From: Chamaecrista fasciculata
Taxonomy: Eukaryota; Streptophyta; Magnoliopsida; Fabales; Fabaceae
NCBI GenBank assembly: GCA_003254925.1
Contig: QANZ01017749.1
Location: 141,325-205,324 of the forward strand
Direction: 5' to 3'
Length of the DNA stretch: 64,000 bases
In this document: positions 25,622 to 37,100 of the stretch, one piece after another
How the letters are laid out: each line of letters begins with the position of its first letter
Numbering within the stretch: position 1 is the stretch's first letter
Position numbers and translations under genes: made by a program
The notes under the pieces: generated by a model
Databases searched by the model: none
The model's input: only the letters and a program-made list of their open reading frames with translations
Told to the model about the DNA's origin: nothing

Positions 25622-27840
25622 TTACAAACAGGGTTCTTTTTTCAGACTTCCCAAAGAATCACTTTCACTTTCCAATGGCATAAGCCGCCTTCTCTTTGCA
25701 GCTTGTTCCTCACAAATTTCATTCCCCGTTTGGACATCACTCGTGTCCTTCTCATCAACTACGTCAGAATCTTGATGCACGGGAAGGGCTTCATTCTTGT
25801 TGCTACCACACATCATAATGGAGTCTTCCGAACATCCCAAGACAGTTGATGTGGGAAAGTTGCTAATAGTGCGGGCAGAGCCAGAAATTTCTGTTAACGT
25901 ATCAAAATTTTCTATGGATGAACAGTTGTTGTATTCATCTTGTTTTTTGTCTTCAGATGATCCTGCTTCATTTCCAACGGGGAAATTTTGAATTACCCCT
26001 ATGTCATCTGAATCATCAGAGGCACAACCTGATGCGTCCCGTGAAGACTCAGCCTTGTCACGTTCTGCTTGTATAGTGATTTCTGGTTGATGACAAGTCT
26101 CAAATCCACCACTATCTCTAGATAAGTAAGGCAACTCACAGGTTTGCGGTGTAATTGCAGCCACTTGCTGGAAGTTAGCATCTGTTGTCAGATACATAAA
26201 TTGTTCGCCGGTTTCTGTACCTTCCTATGAAAGGAGAAGGAAAGAAGGAAATAATTTGGGAGAGGGAGAGAGAGAAGGGGGGATTAGTATTGCATTATCA
26301 AGGTAAAAAAATAATATTAATAATAGAAACCATATGAACTGTGATGTGATTATAATCATTATTATATTAAGAAAAAAAAAATATCGTCTCATAGAATGTA
26401 AGGCAGACAGCATTATTACACAGTCAGTTCGAGATGACTATAATCATTGCAGAACCAGAACGATGTTCACATCTTTATGCACCTTAAACGGGCTTCACAA
26501 GAGACAAGTAAACATGGCCTGAAGCACTTAACCGGTAAAAGAGGTGAAGGTAAGAAAAGTTTAGCATTATCACATTCACAGATGATGGAACAAGTCAGTG
26601 GACAGTGGCGTGGAAAGACAAACATCTCAAGGCAATTTCTTAAAATCATTGAAGCCTAGGCTATGAATAATTTAAGGTAGGGCTGGGGAGTATGGTGCAA
26701 GCAAGTTCAAGTGGCATGAAAACTATGAAGCCTACAAAAGCACGGGCGTGAAGAAGCTCCAGAAATATCAACAGCACAAATGCACACAAAGACACGTATA
26801 CAAGCAAAGTAAATACCTCTATTGGAAACATTGAACCATTAAGACGGTAATCAGATGATTTATGGTGAAAAGATTGGCATTGTTCAAGCAGTTCCCCAGC
26901 AGTAGCACCGGGCTCAAAAAGATCCCTGAGAACCATGCCAGAATGAGGATCCAAAGATGATGATGGCGATAATAAAGTAATCTCAATTCCCTGACCAGCA
27001 TGAGAAGTTGTTGGCTCCCCAATGACACCAGAATCAAACCCCTTTCCAAGAAAATGAACTCCTGTTCTGTTCTCATTATTTTCTATGTAGTGGTGATCAT
27101 CACTGTATTCAGTGGTAGAGACACCAGATCGATCTTTCAGTAGTTTAAAGATTAACTTCTGGATAAGAGTTCGCTTAAGATAAGCCTCTTCAGGTAGAAA
27201 CCATTCCACATTGAGCTGGAGGATTTTTGGCTATGTTAGGTCAAATCTTTACAAGAAATCATCAGAAACAATAGAAAAGTGATACTAACACCATGAAATG
27301 TTAAAATATGATTGCATAAAAGACAAAAACAATTCTTTCACAGAAAGAGCCCAAGAGAAAGCAAAAGAAAAAGGTATGCCACTTACAAAGTTGGAAAACT
27401 TGGTTAGTTTGAGTGGGTTAAAATTCTCAGGAACTTCAGCCAGGAAAAGCTCTAGATAATGTAACAGGAAAAGGCCACAATCATATGCGTTCTCTTGCTG
27501 TGGCAACTGTCATCGGATTCAGTCTCAAAAAATTAGTAATAGCTCAAGAAGGCATCTCTTGACAATTCACAATAAATCTAAGCCATGAACACAGGAAGCA
27601 TAACATATACATATCCAATTTTAAAAGGGAAAGAATTTGGGAAAATGTATCAAATTGTAGGATTTTTCTTGATTGCACCTAATCTGAAGGTCATCAAATG
27701 CTAGTAAGCAATACCGCAAGTGGGAGAAAACGCATATGGGAGAATCTTGATGAAAGGTCTTCATGCCATTTATCCTTTTGCCTCTCTTTCCATTCTTCCC
27801 GCAAGTAACTGTTAATTAACAAAGGGAACAAATCAACATA
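25622..27840 (-). pseudogene. ULP2-like SUMO protease, C-terminal part only
   Basis: Minus-strand exons for the end of a C48 (Ulp1/SENP) cysteine protease. About 27714-27810: YLREEWKERQKDKW...RFLPLA. About 27386-27510: PQQENAYDCGLFLLHYLELF, with the catalytic Cys in DCGLF. About 26817-27220: FLPEEAYLKRTLIQKLIFKL. 25622-26225: an acidic Ser-rich tail ending at 25622. The catalytic His and Asp and the whole regulatory N-terminus should lie upstream, at higher coordinates. Past 27840 I find only a T-rich intron-like stretch and then a Pack-MULE (27991), a MITE (29068) and AT-rich spacer. No HWSL-like exon is visible up to 33 kb. I therefore call a 5'-truncated gene; a very long first intron is the alternative. 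Family proteins remove SUMO from targets. Confidence 0.65.
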
Positions 27841-27990
27841 TAGTACAGTAAAAAAAAAAAAAAAGTAATATAACAAAGGAAGACTGAGGGAAACTAATCA
27901 AGGCCACGACCACATGTACATTTGGCTATTTAATTTGTTCTACAGTCATCACTCATAATCAAAGATAACATAATCATGACATATTCACAT

Positions 27991-29057
27991 GGGTAAATTA
28001 CAAATTAGGGTCCTGTGGTTTGGCCCCGTTTCAGATAGGGTACATGTGGTTTGAAAAGTTTCAAATGGGGGCCTGAGGTTTACGCCGTTTGCAAAATGGG
28101 GTCTAGGTGCTTTTGACTGTTAAAAATAACGGTGCACGTGGTAACCTGACTGCAGAAATTCCTCAGAATTCACCATGGGCGCTCTCGATCACATTTCTGA
28201 ATTCTTCGACTGTTCCTCTGGCAGCTCCAAGCTCAAGAAGCGCAAGCAATTCCAAGTATATTTATATTCTCTCCTAGGGTTTAAGATCTTCCGAATCTGA
28301 TTCTCCAAGTTACTGTCAAGTTCGCGATGTCAATTTCGTACATATACTCGAATGTTGAATCTGAATCCTCTGATTTCGCTTCCTATGCATTTTTCTGTAA
28401 TTTTGAGACAGAGAGATTGAATTGAAAAAAATGAAACTGAGTTTTAATTTGTTTGTGGAAGTATACATACATATATTTCCTAGGGTTTAAGATCTTCTGA
28501 ATCTGATTCTGATATGAATTTCGTATATATACTTGAATGTTTCAATTTGTTTGAGGAAGTATTTTTTTTATTCTTCTAGATCTGGAGGTTCGATTTGATT
28601 TCTGTTCTGTTCTGTGATTAATCGATTTGATTAATTAATTGTTCAGACGGTGGAGGTGAAGGTGAAGATGGACTGCGAAGGATGCGAGAGAAAGGTGAAG
28701 AAGGCGGTGGAAGGCATGAAAGGCGTGAGTCAAGTAGATGTCGCGAGAGAGAACGAAGATGAGTTCGAGAGACTGAAGGTGAAGAACGAAGGTGAAGGCT
28801 GCCCGGGTTCGTGCGAGAGAGATGAGAATGAAGGTGATTGGAAGGCAAATTAGGATTTGAGCAAAAAAAAAAATANAAAAAAAAAAAAAAACAAACAGAA
28901 GTCAGGTTTAGGGTACCGTTATTTTTAACAGTCAAAAGCACCTAGACCCCATTTTGCAAACGGCGTAAACCTCAGGCCCCAATTTAAAACTTTTCAAACC
29001 ACATGTACCCTATCTGAAACGGGGCCAAACCACAGGACCCTAATTTGTAATTTACCC
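27991..29057 (+). mobile_element. Pack-MULE-like element carrying a HIPP gene fragment
   Basis: About 1067 bp with terminal inverted repeats of roughly 160 bp: left 27991-28152 from GGGTAAATTACAAATTAGGG, right about 28900-29057 ending CCCTAATTTGTAATTTACCC. Same end family as 24400-25447 and 42925-43991, which have 9-bp target duplications, so MULE-like mobilisation is inferred. Here the flanks (TATTCACAT and AAAAAAATT) do not match, and another MITE sits one duplication away on the right. The interior is a captured host gene piece (next entry), not transposase. Confidence 0.75.
28175..28853 (+). pseudogene. Captured HIPP (heavy-metal-associated isoprenylated plant protein) fragment
   Basis: Exon 1 (28175-28255) reads MGALDHISEFFDCSS...KKRKQ, the usual start of HIPP/ATFP-type proteins. 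An AT-rich intron with GT...AG ends follows (28256-28646). Exon 2 (28647-28853) continues VEVKVKMDCEGCERKV, the HMA metal site with its CxxC, up to about GVSQVDV. From there the sequence leaves the HIPP pattern and runs into an unrelated Glu/Arg/Lys-rich tail ending in TAG. If spliced it is one chimeric frame of 95 residues, lacking the second half of the HMA fold and the C-terminal isoprenylation CaaX box. It lies wholly inside the terminal inverted repeats. Intact HIPPs bind metal; this product probably does not, and expression is unknown. Confidence 0.75.
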
Positions 29058-29067
29058 AAAAAAATTT

Positions 29068-29600
29068 GGTCAAAGTGCACCTTTGATCTCATATCTTTTA
29101 CTCAGATTTCAATTTGGTCCCGTATATTTTTTGTTTCACTTTTGGTCCCATATTTTTGTTTAAGTTTTAATTTGGTCCCGTATCTTTTTTATCACACTTT
29201 TATTCCCGTATTTTTTTGTCATGTTGCAGAATTGGTTTCATATCTTTGCAAAAGGTTCTACATTGTGTGATTAACGATAAAACTTTTTGCAAAGATATGA
29301 GACCTATTAGGATCAAGTTCTTACCCCTAGGTCAAAAGTTATAGTTGTTAGCAAGGACGCAACTCTATTTCCTTAACTACAATAAAGCAGACGTCGAAGC
29401 ATCACGGTTCGACTATGACTTAGCTTCATACCTGAGCCTCTGTCATGGGACAATTGATGGCACACATTGGCTAACAAAATCAATTTGCAATAAAAAAAAT
29501 AAGAGACCAATGATGCACCTAACTAAAAGTGCAGCAAAAAAAATACAGGACCAAATTGAGACTTGAGAAAAACATATGGGACTAGAAATACACTTCGGCC
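29068..29600. mobile_element. 533-bp MULE-type MITE (GGTCAAAG family)
   Basis: Begins GGTCAAAGTGCACCTTTGAT and ends AGAAATACACTTCGGCC, with perfect 9-bp target duplications AAAAAATTT (29059-29067 and 29601-29609). The arms are long inverted repeats with TTTGGTCCC phrases; the middle (about 29345-29520) is unrelated short sequence. No transposase. Confidence 0.8.
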
Positions 29601-31126
29601 AAAAAATTTGATGTCACAAAACCTGTCTGGTTTCCTCTATTCCTATATGTGGCAGCAATGAATGAGGAAGTAGAGAAAAAAAGAAAAATTATATATTTGT
29701 TTAATATCTATGCCTTTAATTTGTTGTTAATTTCTTAGAATTACAAAAAAAAATTAAAAAGAAAATCATTAATGATGCATAATTGCATATTAAATTGCTA
29801 AATATCATCACGAACGGGGTATAGATATATATACAAAGGACTTGGGGATTGAGATATAAGTGCATGTGTGGGGTTTTTTTTTTTTTGTTTNAATAATTTA
29901 TTTTATATTATAGTTTTAAAAGACTGACTAGAAAACTCTTCAAACATATATAATAGTATAGATATATCTATTAACTTATGGATAAATAGTTTATATTTAT
30001 ATTGTATCAATTTTTCATCTTCCATTTTCAACGGCTCCGGATAAAAATATATTTCGTCCAGTATATCGTTATGAATGGATGATATCCAATTTTCTTTTAA
30101 ACAAAATTTGTTGTGTTTATTATTTAACTTGAATGACAAAGGAAGTGATGATGATGGGAACACAATTGGAAGACTTGGTCATAAATAATAGGGCAAAATG
30201 TGTTGGAAATTATATGTGTATTAATCAAGATTAAGAAAGAGCTAGGAGACTTGAGATATGTGTTATTTGCTAACAGTTCCAAACTCATTTTAGAGATTCA
30301 TTTAACTTTATCTGCATTGATGACCTTTCAACTTAATGAAAAATAATCCGTTAAAAGTATTTTATACATCTTGACTCGTTGTCTTTAGACTTGTAGCGCT
30401 CTTAAATTTTATCCTATAGTTAGACGAGAGAGATATTACGGAATTTGCTCATTTGTACAATCTATTTTTTGAGTTTATAAATTTGTCCTTGTTTATTGAC
30501 CATCACAATTCGATAAAAAGGACCCGTTAAAGGTAACATCAAAGCTTTAGACTCGTTAGTTAATTTGAACTTGAAACAAAAGTGATATAACCACATGTTG
30601 GGACCAAATAGTAAAACTTTTGATAAACTTATAGAACTAAAATTGCAAAAAAGAAATAATAATAATTAAATAAAGAGTTGAATTACAATTTACCTCAAAT
30701 ATAAATGACTACATAAAAATGAATTTTGGCCTAAGATAATAATATAAATAGATATTATATATATTAAAAAGCATCGGTCTGTACGTCAAGGCGTTTGTCG
30801 TCATACCATATGATCACCTTGTAAAACGTAAATTATTGTATGCATATTAATTTTTTTTTGGTAAAATATGCCTATTAGTTTGTTGGACCTAAGCAATTCG
30901 CTTTCATATAGGGTTAAATGGGTTGTGTTCATCAAGTTCGATTGGATTAGATTAATGAGTTTCGGATTGACTTCAAGTTGTAATCAATAGTCTTTGACCA
31001 TCATCAAATTATAGATATATAGCACTATCAAAGATAATATAATAATCAATGAAAAGAAAATACAATTAAAGAGCTGAGTTGAGATGTGTTAGCTACTTTT
31101 AGTTCCGGCAGTTTATATAAACTTTT

Positions 31127-31363
31127 GAGTAAATTACTAATTTGGTTTTTGAAAGACCACCGAGCTAACAATTTAATCTCTAAAATATTAAAATGTACAG
31201 TTATAATTTTTGAAAGATCAAAATGGTATATTATTTAGTCCAATAAAAGGGCTAATTAATATATCATTTTGATCTTTCAGGGATTAAATTTTTACATCTC
31301 AATCTTTTAGGGACTGGGTTATCAAATTAGTAATTTTTTAGGAACTAAATTATTAGTTTACTC
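31127..31363. mobile_element. 237-bp MITE (GAGTAAA family)
   Basis: Starts GAGTAAATTACTAATTTGG and ends ATTATTAGTTTACTC. Target duplications TAAACTTTT and TGAACTTTT differ at one base of nine. Same family as the trehalase intron element at 34807-35073. Confidence 0.75.
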
Positions 31364-31550
31364 TGAACTTTTCTATATAAATATTTTAACAAAATAAATG
31401 TTTTTGTACATACTGTTGTGATTGGATGATATCCAATTTCTTTTCTACAAAAATTTGTTGTGTTTATTATTTGACCTCAATGACGAAAGAAGTGATGATG
31501 CATGGCAAGTTGGCAACACATTTGGGTAGATGCATGGTCATAAATAATTG

Positions 31551-31921
31551 GGAAAAGCATTAATTTTGTCTTCAAATTTTATATTTATTGTTAATTTTGT
31601 CCCCAATTTTTTTATGGTTAATTTCGTCTCCAATATTTTACATTTTAGTTAATTTTATCCTTTGATGAACTTCTTTCAATAAATTATTGATAGATTGCAC
31701 CATGTTTTTCAATTTTAGTTAGAATTTGAGTTTCTTTTACTATCAATTTTACATTACATATCATTAGTTACGCAGATTTCGTCATTAACATTTGGCTAAA
31801 GTAAGAGCAAAGGATAAAATTGATCAGAATGTAAAATATTAAGGACGAAATTGACTATTAAAAAGATTAGATATAAAATTAGCAATTGATGTAAAGTTTG
31901 AAAACCAAATTAGTGTTTTTG
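31551..31921. mobile_element. Probable foldback MITE
   Basis: Inverted-repeat segment from GGGAAAAGCATTAATTTTGTC to ACCAAATTAGTGTTTTTGTC with AT-rich arms. The flanks TAAATAATT and TAAATTTTA agree at six of nine positions. Borders are approximate. Confidence 0.45.
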
Positions 31922-33891
31922 TCTAAATTTTATCATAAATCTATTTTCCTTATATATAAATATAAATATTGGTCAGTACGTCAAGATGTTTGTCTGTCAT
32001 TACATATGATTACTTTGTAAAATATAAATTTTATGCATATTGGTTGGTGAGTCGACCAAAGTTTTTCTGCATTGTAGTTTTTTAAACTTGTCAAGGAACA
32101 AGTAAATGTATATTATATGTTTTCATTTAACACATTATGCCTTTTCGTGAAATCTTTGGATCATATTCCCAAAGACGCCACTTGAATTATTATTAGTTGA
32201 ATTTGGAGAGAAAAGAAAGGAGAGCTTTGGTACTAGCTGTACCATCTGGATTTAATTTTAAATAATTTTACATGATTTCAGGAGTAATATTTGTGATGCA
32301 GTGGCACAAATAAAATTGGCCGGCAGAGGGACCTAAAAGAAGAATAATTGATTTTGTGATGAGAATTAGAATTGATTATATGGGAAATTTGAGAAGGAAT
32401 GACCTTTTTTGAAAGAGAAAAAGGAGGTACAAGGACTTGGTTGTAGAATCTAGAAAGTTGGTTTGGTAAAATTATAATTTTGGCATAATATTAGAAAAAT
32501 AATAAAACGTTAACAATTGAGGGGATAAGGGAGAGAAAAAAGAAAGAAGAAAAGAAAAAGTAAAGGAAGAAGGAGGAGGAAGATAAGGAAAAAAGGAAAG
32601 CTCCAATAACTCATTTTTCTCACTCAAGGTAAGATATTCTTCTCCTCCATGGCAACAAACTTTCATTCTACTTAAAAATTCTTTACCATGCATGTGTAGA
32701 GAAAGCTAGTGATTATGATGAAATTTTGATTGATCATCCTTTTTTGCAAGTTTCTACCTTATTTTGTAGATGGATGTTTTATATTAGAGAAATTGAGATT
32801 TCGTTGGGTTGATTGTGTATTCATGAATTTCTTTCAAAGTTGATGATGTTTGTGGTTTGAATTCATGGGATGAACAATTTGATGATTAAAATTGATTGAG
32901 AGTTTGAAAAGTATGAATTTCGGATTGATTGGTGAATTTGTGCTGCTGAAATTCATTTTAGTGAAAATTACAAAATGATCCTTTTTTCAGCTTTGGAGAA
33001 AATTGCAGAATGGTCTTTTTGTGAGTTTAGAGTAAATTACTGAATGGTCCTTTTGTGAGTTTTGGAACAATTACAAAATGGTCCTTTCCGCAAAGAAAAT
33101 TCTGCTATGAATAGTCCCCATACGTATGAATTACTAGTACCTTACAAATTAGTAGTACCATATAAATGAATAGTGTCCTATAAATGAATAGTTTTTCAAG
33201 TTTTTAAACATAATTTTATGTAGTGTTTGATCATTATGAATGAATTTGCAAAATGGTGAGAAAACAAATAAATGTTTGATTTTATATATAAACAAGTATG
33301 ATATACAAATTATTGAAAAAGAAGTACTGATATATTTTAATAACCTTTCATAGTGTTGTTTGTGAAAGAGAAAAGTTTAGGTGAGTTGGAGTAACCTTTC
33401 ATAGTGTTGAACCAAGGGCAACTTGAATATCAAAACTTCAAATATCATAAATATTTTGCATATTGAGATTTTGTGACATCTTATTTCCATATGATGCGAT
33501 ATTTCGTATTGCATATTTTTGTTGAGAAAACCAGTTTTATTGGGTTTTTTTTTTTATAATGATTAGGTGTTAAGCCTCGTTTATCCGTCAACTGATAACT
33601 AACTACAAATTTTTCAATTCAGCCACAGTATTCAATAAATAGAAGACTAGTCATCAAATCTGATACATACATATTATCTAAACAATTCAAGTACTTACTA
33701 TTTGTGTTAGGTCTTGCAGACTCAACCAAACTGTTTTACTTAAAAAAACAACTAGTTTGGTTTGGTGTGTCAAGTCAAGTCATTTAAAGCCAATCGAACC
33801 AATTGTACATATGGCACTGAAGGGAGAACACTGGTTAGTGGTTACTTTCAAATTTTCAAGGAAGCAAACAATTGGGCTTTGAGGAATTGTC

Positions 33892-34096
33892 GGACTCGGA
33901 TCCTCTGCATTTAGAGGCTCTCTAAATTTCTCTGCAATTGGGACGCCCGAGTAATTAATGCCAAAACACACAGTTTTTTTTATGAAACAGTGCATTTTAT
34001 AAAATGAAGTCGCCACGTCTCGAGATTTTAACATGAAAAGGTAATTCGACAGTCAAAAATTGGTCAAATACAGAGAACTCTAGAGGATCCAATTTC
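33892..34096. mobile_element. MITE-like insertion in the promoter of trehalase copy 1
   Basis: Compared with the promoter of the minus-strand trehalase copy, about 205 extra bases separate GGAATTGTC from AGAACCATC; the other copy has GGAATCGTC at that place. The insert has inverted GGATCCTCT phrases near both ends (33897 and about 34083). It lies about 40-245 bp before the ATG, so it moves any upstream elements away from the gene. Confidence 0.6.
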
Positions 34097-34135
34097 AGAA
34101 CCATCAATCGCGTGATCCTACTCTCACTCTAAAGA

Positions 34136-37100
34136 ATGTCTGCTTCGCATAGTCCTGGTTGCCAACTTCACCTCTGCTCCAAAAATCACAGGAAAAATTT
34201 TCAACTTCATCTTCTACTATGCTCACTCACAATCTTTTTACCTATCATAGAATCCACATCATCTTCTTGCCCTATGGACTCAAACCTTGTGAAGCCCTCA
34301 ACCCCACTTGTCTCATTCTTGGAAAGCCTACAACAAACTGCATTCAATACATTAAATCAATCTAATTTCGACCCAAAAACATACATGGATTTCTCATTGA
34401 AGTCCAATTTATCTGTGACAGAGGAGGCCTTTCAAAAATTAGTAAAGTCTGCTGATAATCATGGTCGTGTACCAGTGAAGAAGTTGAATAATTTCATAGA
34501 AACATACATGGATGGTGCAGGGAATGATTTGGAGTATTGGGTTCCACATGATTTTGTGGATGAGCCTAAGGGTTTCTTGCCAAAGGTGAAGCATCCAGAA
34601 GTAAGAGTGTGGGCTTTGAAGGTTCATTCTCTTTGGAAAAACTTGAGTCGCAAGGTATCAAGTGGAGTTAAAATGCAACCCCAATTGCATACTCTGCTTC
34701 CTCTCCCTGCATCTTTCCTTATTCCTGGTTCAAGATTTCGTGAGATCTATTATTGGGATTCCTACTGGGTTATTAGGTTTCTTACTTATTCTTGTCTTTT
34801 CTTTTTGAGTAAACTAACAATTTAGTCTCTGAAAGATCACCGAGTTGACAACTCAGTCCCTGAAAGATTGAAATATACAATTTAGTCTTTGAAAGATCAA
34901 AATGGTATACTTTTTAGTCCCTGAAAGATTAAAACGATATACTATTTAGTCCATAAAAACGAATAATTAGTATACTGTTTTGATCTTTTAGGGACTAAAT
35001 TGTACAATTCAAGCTTTTAGGGACCGAGTTGTTAGCTCAGTGATTTTTCAGGGATCAAATTGTTAGTTTACTCTTTCTTTTTAGGGAAAAGTCTCAAATT
35101 GGTCCCTTAAATATGGGGTAGGTTTCAAATTGGTCTCTTATCTTTCATTTGTTTCAGATTGGTCTTACATGGTTCTATAATATTTATTTCAAATTGGTCC
35201 TCAAGATACTTAATATGGTCATATCTCTCTTATTTCCAGCTCAAATATAACGAATTCAAAGCTACGAGTCTCTTTTGACAAGTACTTTAGGTCCATCTGC
35301 AACAAACGGAACTCAAATTGAGTCCCAAAATCGGGTAACTCGTTTCACGGTCAAACAAATAAAACTGGTCATATCACTCTCTCGTTTGAAGTCCAAATGC
35401 GACAGATTTGAAGCTATGTGCTAACTCTTGAAGAATTCTTTCTCTGCCTAGTTAAGATCACTAGTAAATGAGGTCAAATTATGTCTTGAAAGTATTTTTG
35501 GGACCAATTTGAAACATCATGAAAACATATAAACCAATCTAAAACAAATAAAAGATAAGGGACCGATTTGAAATCTACCCCATACATAAATTGGAGACTT
35601 TGGCCTTCTTTTTAATTACATACTTCCTGATTAATCTTAAGCTCATCTCCTAGAAAACCATCACTTATACTCGGAGTTGCAGGGGCTTGTTAGTGAGCAA
35701 AATGTATGACACAGCCACTGCTATTGTGACTAATCTTCTTTCCTTTGTTGAAGAATATGGATTTGTGCTTAATGGTGCTAGAGCCTACTACACCAACCGT
35801 AGGTATTCTTTTCTCATTAACTCTTACTTTTCTTTTCTTTTCTTTTTTTTTTTCCATATTTGATGGCAATAAAAAGATCAATGCAAGAGGAGTGAATTTC
35901 AGTGTTTATTAAAATTTCCCTGTATACTTTCTAAATCAGCATATGTTATATGAATAGTTTTAGTAATTAAGTCTGAACTCAGACTTCAGTTCTAATATGT
36001 TTTATGTGCTGCATCTTTATTTGCATTCCAATTCTTATAGGTTTCTTCCACCTTTTATTGAATTCGATGCTAATATTTTTGCAAAGCAAGTCAAAAAAAT
36101 GTGTGGTAATATTTTTTTTGGGCGGTTTATCATACAGTCTTGTGATCTCAAACTAATTTGCTGGAAAAATTTCAATGCATATAGTGTGTGTTCATTATAC
36201 CTCTATCATAATGTTTTGAAGTATATTATTTTTCTTTTAATTTTGTCCCTTAAAAGAGGAAATACCAACTACAAGCTTGACTATGACTTTGCAGCCAGCC
36301 TCCCCTTTTAAGTGCTATGATTTACGAGATATACAACAGCACTGGTGACATTGAATTGATTAAAAAATCATTGCCTGCTCTTCGGAAAGAGTATGAATTT
36401 TGGAACTCAGGTATTAAAAAAACAAGTTCATAACTGCTTCAACTTCTGGCTTTGCTTTGCATTGTCCAAATTTTTTGGTTTTACTTTTTAGGTCAAAGTA
36501 TACTTTTAGTCCCATAACTTTTGTTTAAATCTCAATTTGGTTCCATAACTTTTTTTGTTGCACTTTTGGTTCTATATCCTTTGCACAGTTTCCATCTTTG
36601 ATCTAGTATCACTTTTGGTCAGGTTGCAGAATTGGTCACATATTTTTGCAAAAAGTTCCACCATCAATTCCATATAACCTAAAGATATGAGACTAATTTT
36701 GCACTTGACCCAAATACATGGTACTAATTCCGTAACCTGGACAAAAGATATGAGACTAATTCTGTAACCTGACTCAAAGATATGAGACCAAAAATACAAC
36801 ACAAGATCAAATCTGCAACCTGAACAAAAAATATGAGACCAAAAGTGCAACAAAAAAGAATATTGGACCAAAAGTGCACTTTAACCTACTTTTTATTTGA
36901 TCTTGCAGAAATACATAGGGTGACAATTGTGGATGCTCAAGGTTGCACTCACACCTTAAATCGCTATTATGCAATGTGGAATGAACCCAGGCCAGAGTCT
37001 TCAACAAATGTATGTGTGCTTTTATTTTTGTGTAATATCTCAATGCATTGGAAATCAAGTTGTAAGATTTGGAAATTTATTTGTACAGGACAAGGCACTT

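Larger units (their letters stand above)
30070..32045. repeat. Diverged direct duplication in the spacer
   Basis: Block A (30070-30190, then about 30765-30850) resembles block B (31420-31550, then about 31965-32045). Shared phrases are GGATGATATCCAATTT, TTGTTGTGTTTATTATTT, GGTCATAAATAAT and later CAGTACGTCAAG / CTGTACGTCAAG with TATGCATATT. The two were separated by later insertions, including the MITE at about 31551. It is probably an old tandem duplication of about 1.2-1.3 kb. Confidence 0.55.
29610..33250. other. AT-rich spacer between protease remnant and trehalase
   Basis: No coding exons recognised. It contains a diverged direct duplication (30070-30850 resembling 31420-32045) and MITEs at 31127 and about 31551. 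A purine-rich run at about 32515-32605 precedes a good donor-like AAG/GTAAGA near 32630. Short tandem copies of an AAATTACAAAATGGTCC phrase lie at about 32965-33090. Confidence 0.5.

Noticed and set aside
34740-34780. PGSRF instead of PGGRF in the trehalase signature as a lost catalytic motif
   Set aside because: Ser at this place is the normal plant form, so it is not evidence of decay.
36021-36100. Possible extra exon (LPPFIEFDANIFAK) in trehalase intron 2
   Set aside because: Related plant trehalases are continuous across this point. Copy 1 has an acceptor but GC instead of GT as donor, and copy 2 has the donor but no AG acceptor. Worth a glance in RNA data but not called.
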